In this document: positions 60,701 to 64,000 of the stretch, one piece after another
How positions within the stretch are numbered: the stretch's first letter is position 1
Layout: the number at the start of each line of letters is the position of its first letter
From: Beaufortia kweichowensis
Lineage: Eukaryota > Chordata > Actinopteri > Cypriniformes > Gastromyzontidae
Length of the DNA stretch: 64,000 bases
Direction of reading: 5' to 3'
Assembly: GCA_019155185.1 (NCBI GenBank)
Contig: CM032804.1
Location: forward strand, 14,727,822-14,791,821
Notes under the pieces: model-generated
The model's database searches: none
Told to the model about the DNA's origin: nothing
The model's input: only the letters and a program-made list of their open reading frames with translations
Program-made: the position numbers and the translations under genes

Positions 60701-63359
60701 TGGTTGCCAGACGTTCAAAATCTATAAACCCATGCTGTAAATGAACTTCAATAAATGTATACATTTAGATGGCTTTCAGAATCTATTCCTGAGTTACAGC
60801 TCGCACCAGTGACACACACACACACGTGCATGTGAACGCAACGGCAGGTGGCCTGTGGGCGAAACGCAGGTACAGCTTCCCACAGTCAAACCTCAAATTA
60901 TACAGCATTAAAGCTGGAGCTCAGCCGTCTCACGTCCCACGCACATCTCAGCCTCTTCACGCTCTCATTTTATCCGTTTCTTCAGCCTCTCTTTAATTCT
61001 CTCGTGCTCGCTCCATTTCTAAATGACCATGTTTGCATATTCACCCTTTATTCTCGTGCCTTTCATCTTCTGTAAGTCTTTATTTATTTTCAGCTGATGG
61101 TCTCAAATTCACATGAGATGGAGGATGAATGTTCAGAGAGGGAATTAGTTGTAATTAGGGGTGAGTTCAGCAAAAGTGGAACATCAGGTAAAAGTTTTCA
61201 TCGTTGAAATTGAAGGAGTTTGGTCAATTGTATGACATCATCAAAGTGGGTGTGGCTTTATCTAACTGATTACACACTGAAAATTCACTGGCTTCCTTAA
61301 AACACAAATCATAAATGTTTATTGTGGCTTCTGGATGCTCAATAACAATACTGACAAAAATACTGAACCACTTGGAAGTGATGTCACAGCCACCTAACAG
61401 CCAATCATGACCCTCAAAGGAAATTTTATCGATTTAATCAGAAATCCAAGGTCAAGGGACAGTGACCCCCATATAAGTTCAATACACCCTCTAAAAAAAC
61501 CTCTGACCAGACGTCAGTCCATTGATTTATCTGTGCCCAGAATGGACCGTGTCCTGGGGGAGGGACGGTGTCCCGTGAAATCGTTTTCTGGCTATTTTTG
61601 GGAAAGTGTTTGGGTCTCTGGTCATGTCCTTCACTTATCCGTGTTAAACTGCTCTCCTTTTAGAGACTAATCTTTCTGTGGGAGTGAATTGAACATCTGT
61701 GGTGGACTAGTGTGAGACCCAGACTGTTTTTTTAATATACTAGACAAAGAAAACAACATCGAAAAAGAGTGTAGGCTGGGACATGATAGGAAATTGATCT
61801 TTTCATGAAAGGTGGCTGTTCCTGAGTTTAATATACCAATGGCTAAATAGTTGTTTATGCTATATAGTCAGTCATATAGCTATATAGCTAATAGTCAGTC
61901 ATGCTATAAAATCAAGAAGAGGGTGAAATGGATAACAAATGCTGGTGTGATCCTTTTATCTGTGCTTTATAAAAGTAAGACAGCACAGGTTAAACAGTGG
62001 GTTAAAGCTACTATTCACTAATAAAACATCATTCTTTTTTTAGCAAAGACTCTTACGTTTATATATTGATTTTATACCCACAGCGATTTACAGTGCATTT
62101 AAGAACACATTTGCATGTTTATTGGTATGTGCCGTCCTTCAGATTCAATCCCCTGACCTCGGCATTACAAGCACTCCGGCACACTTGGCTTCGGTTCAGA
62201 CCTGAAGGTGATGGCAGCTGAACAGAATGATTGTGCAAAAGCTGTTTTTTGACAGTCTACCAAATACTGACAAATACGTGCCAAAATTGGCATCAAAGCG
62301 GTTTCTGATTTCAGCCATACAAAGTACAGATTAAAACTAATCATGGGATCTTGCCAAGCTTTGTTTGCAATGAATCTTTGAAAGAGATAAATTTTGTTGT
62401 TAAAACTACACTCTGTAAATTTTTCAACGTTTCTAAAGAAAATAAATTTATTTAAAGTATTTTCTTTACATGATGTCAAATTATGTGACTGCTTAAATTA
62501 TAAATCATTATTACAATCTTATCATTGGGAAATAAGTTAAGATAAGGAGACAGTTTTCAACAGATGTTTATGTATTTGTTTCTTTTAACAAAAAAAAGAT
62601 TGCAGACATTTAAATGTAAATATACTATTTATCCACAAGCACTGGGTCTCAGTATGCCAACATATGAATAAATCAGTGCTTATTACAGTCAAAATTTGTA
62701 GTAAAACTCAATAATTTCTCTTGTGTTTTCAGTGTAACTGTAACCGCTTGAACAGTCTTTTATGGTCTATTATGATATTATACAATGTTTTTCCTCTGTA
62801 TCTTTGTATTTACATAAATTGTTATTTATATTCCGTTTTATTGACGCTTACATATTAACTTATTTTGCTTGTATATTAACGATTTTATTCATTTTATATT
62901 AGTAAATGATAGCTTGGAGCATGTATATGTTTGGCCCATTTCAGGGTTTTGTGTGGCAATATCCTGTCTTTTCAAACTTTAAATAAAACTAACTAACTAA
63001 CTTATGAATTTCAGACTGTAGTCGATCAGTTTACATCACTTAAGTACATAATTTTCAGCCAGATTAAACTCCACTCCACAGATAAAACCACACTTACTGT
63101 CAACAATCAAAAGTCTGGCTACGTCTAACTACAACATGAATGATGTTTCTTCAATACTGTATATTAAGATACTTAAGAGGAGCTCTTTATATGAGAGCTG
63201 CTATACTCACTTGTTAAGATAAATGCGTTTTTCTGTGAACTGTCCCGGGCCGTACGTGGGGTCCTCATAGGGTTTGTTCTCTACCACCTCCACACCTTCT
63301 CCTCTTTCGCTCTGCTCGTGGCTGTGCTTGCTGATCATGTACAGCTGACCAATCCTGTA
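49529..63359 (-). CDS. pitpnc1: Cytoplasmic phosphatidylinositol transfer protein 1 (3' eight exons, partial)
   Basis: Soluble class II PITP that carries phosphatidylinositol and phosphatidic acid between membranes. Exons: 63211-63359, 59015-59103, 57616-57623 (8 nt), 53915-53986, 51221-51316, 50417-50572, 50125-50188 and a last exon from 49841. All phases fit. Signatures: IGQLYMISKHSHEQSERGEG, KLPSWARAVVPKIFYVTEKA, WNYYPYTIT-EYT-CSFLPKFSIHVETKYEDN, DIAYDEIPERYYKDSE, MCSYKLVTVKFEVWGLQTRV, LLGHRQAFAWVDEW and MTMEEVREYERATQEATNKK. The N-terminal exons lie past the right edge. In the last exon the frame as written stops at 49615 after SSAPSTPLSTDA; one base to the side, a frame with the conserved FLSVPKDRPRKKSAPETLTL continues to a stop at 49529, so a C appears missing from a C-run near 49670. 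The last exon used matches the long isoform. Confidence 0.92.
51317..53914 (-). other. pitpnc1 intron, no other gene seen
   Basis: The intron lies between the ETKYEDN exon and the IFNTEL exon. Small open frames inside show no splice or family support. Confidence 0.6.
55255..55345. repeat. Dispersed teleost repeat fragment, pitpnc1 intron
   Basis: The sequence ttagcagaggtgtttattcaaagcaattacaaatgaaagg matches the conserved core also seen near 8585 and 62080. It is degenerate and without coding capacity. Confidence 0.45.
56078..56205. mobile_element. Short inverted-repeat element (MITE) in a pitpnc1 intron
   Basis: ACACCGTGTCCTAAGCAGACGC at the left is mirrored by GCGTCTGGTTAGGACACGGTGT at the right, with one mismatch in 22 bases. 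The whole is 128 bases long and CpG-richer than its flanks. A related left-end motif (tgtcctaagcagatgca) lies at about 60446, suggesting a dispersed family. No clear target duplication. Confidence 0.65.
57616..57623 (-). other. pitpnc1: 8-nucleotide microexon of pitpnc1
   Basis: On the minus strand the sequence reads atttcag|AGTACACA|gtgagt. The upstream exon (59015-59103) ends in phase 1 with G, and the downstream exon starts in phase 0 with TGT (Cys). The eight bases complete GAG TAC ACA (Glu-Tyr-Thr), which is exactly the EYT the family needs between YTIT and CSFLPKF. Without it the frame breaks. Confidence 0.88.
57675..57718 (+). repeat. (GA)n microsatellite, (CU)n in the pitpnc1 pre-mRNA
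   Basis: About 22 uninterrupted units. In the minus-strand transcript it is a CU tract that ends about 50 bases before the microexon's 3' splice site. Confidence 0.95.
58226..58579. mobile_element. hAT-type MITE with 8-base target duplication, pitpnc1 intron
   Basis: The ends TAGGGGTG ... CACCCCTA are inverted. The element is flanked by perfect 8-base direct repeats GTATAAAT at 58218-58225 and 58580-58587, the length typical of hAT transposition. The inside has palindromic atcgatgcatcgatgcatcg and gattctgaatcgattc blocks and no coding frame. The perfect duplication suggests fairly recent insertion. Confidence 0.9.
59945..60135. repeat. Dispersed 'ggttct/agaacc' repeat, degenerate copy
   Basis: Contains aaggtgcttcatttttgg, ataaagaactttaac, aatgttcttttaggaac and gttcttctatgtcatcactg. 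It is the same family as the copies in tsen54 intron 10 and channel intron 8. Confidence 0.5.
62085..62180. repeat. SINE-like repeat fragment, pitpnc1 intron
   Basis: The run cgatttacagtgcatttaag, tattggtatgtgccgtccttc and gattcaatcccctgacctcg resembles the body of common cyprinid repeats that carry a tRNA-like 'gattcaatcc' box. It is degenerate. Confidence 0.4.
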
Positions 63360-64000
63360 CTGAAGACACACACCAGAACACAGTCACAATCTCCATTTAA
63401 AACATTTACCGTGGCATACTTCATCATATCACAGTCGAGTCCTGTGTCCATGTTCCTCCAGTTCCTGGGTTACTATGACATCATCAAGAGGGTCTTTGGT
63501 TTATAGCTGCTGTCAGGTTTAATCACACTGTTGGGTACTAGCGAATCTTGTGTTTATAAGCCTTGCCCTTCAGCAGCGATACACAGCTCACCCTCATAAC
63601 CCCACATATATTGTAATACTGTTCCTGACCCTGAGAATAAACCTGTTTGAATGTATGACGGGTTTGACATCTGCTTATCTGTGTGAACAGAACAGGCTTC
63701 AGGAACCTGTCGAACCCTCCGCATCTCTGGAGAAATGCAAAGATCTTTATCGAGCCAGTACATCTATAAAAGCTTTAGATGACCACAACCCTGCGGCTAA
63801 TACTGTTATATTTATATATGGGTGGTAAGGCATGATGTATTTTTTCATTTCAAAGCTTTCAAGCTGAATAGATACCGACTGTCTGTGTGTGTGTCTTGCT
63901 ATTTTTAGTCAAGATAAATATATCTACGAAGACAAAGTGTTCTACTAAAAGCGCTGTGTTTCAAGTCAGATATATCATCTCCATCCGACTAATCTGCACA
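63360..64000 (-). other. pitpnc1 intron continuing past the window edge
   Basis: No exon matching the expected N-terminus of the family was found here, so the first exons lie to the right of the window. Confidence 0.55.

Larger units (their letters stand above)
59104..63210 (-). other. pitpnc1 intron, no other gene seen
   Basis: The region next to the exon (59110-59430) is GC-richer with overlapping frames on both strands, but none has a family signature. The rest is AT-rich with scattered repeat fragments. Confidence 0.55.

Noticed and set aside
1..64000. tRNA, rRNA, CRISPR arrays, bacterial-type operons or retroviral gag/pol/env genes
   Set aside because: None was recognised on either strand; the window is ordinary nuclear vertebrate DNA with only non-autonomous DNA elements and repeat fragments.

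Overview
The window looks like a piece of a bony-fish genome, most likely a cyprinid (carp/zebrafish group). It is AT-rich, its genes are split by canonical GT-AG introns, its intergenic DNA carries short teleost-type MITEs and microsatellites, and the proteins are clear vertebrate orthologues. Species and chromosome cannot be fixed from the sequence alone. All exon coordinates were worked out by hand from reading frame, splice sites and remembered family sequences.

Layout, left to right. (1) 2.4-7 kb: foxj1 (+), the master transcription factor of motile cilia, with a CpG-richer promoter and a 5'UTR exon. (2) 7-18.6 kb: gene-poor DNA with two GC-richer blocks, one MITE, a (TTCTA)n array and one unexplained minus-strand frame at 8.0-8.4 kb. 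(3) 18.6-24 kb: tsen54 (+), 11 exons. (4) 25.4-28.7 kb: an intact nine-exon Cys-loop channel gene (+) of 5-HT3/ZACN type. (5) 29.5-34.5 kb: a decayed tandem copy of the tsen54 3' part plus the channel gene. (6) 35.1-36.4 kb: an unrecognised seven-exon coiled-coil gene (+) with a Cys-rich tail. (7) 36.9-39.4 kb: anks4b (-). (8) 41.0-43.6 kb: slc25a17 (+). (9) 45.0-47.0 kb: dxo (-). (10) 49.5-63.4 kb: the 3' eight exons of pitpnc1 (-), including an 8-nt microexon; its 5' exons lie beyond the right edge.

The genes are ordinary independent nuclear genes (ciliogenesis, tRNA splicing, ion channel, microvillus/Usher-type scaffold, peroxisomal carrier, RNA quality control, lipid transfer) and form no operon or joint pathway. 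The neighbourhood resembles parts of human 17q24-q25 (FOXJ1, TSEN54, ZACN, PITPNC1). That supports reading the channel as ZACN-like rather than a serotonin receptor.

The most informative parts are: the tandem duplication with a gutted second channel copy, the channel's loss of the family's ligand-binding tryptophan, the unknown coiled-coil gene, the pitpnc1 microexon next to a long CU repeat, a near-consensus RFX X-box upstream of foxj1, and single-base frame breaks in two otherwise conserved genes (dxo and pitpnc1).
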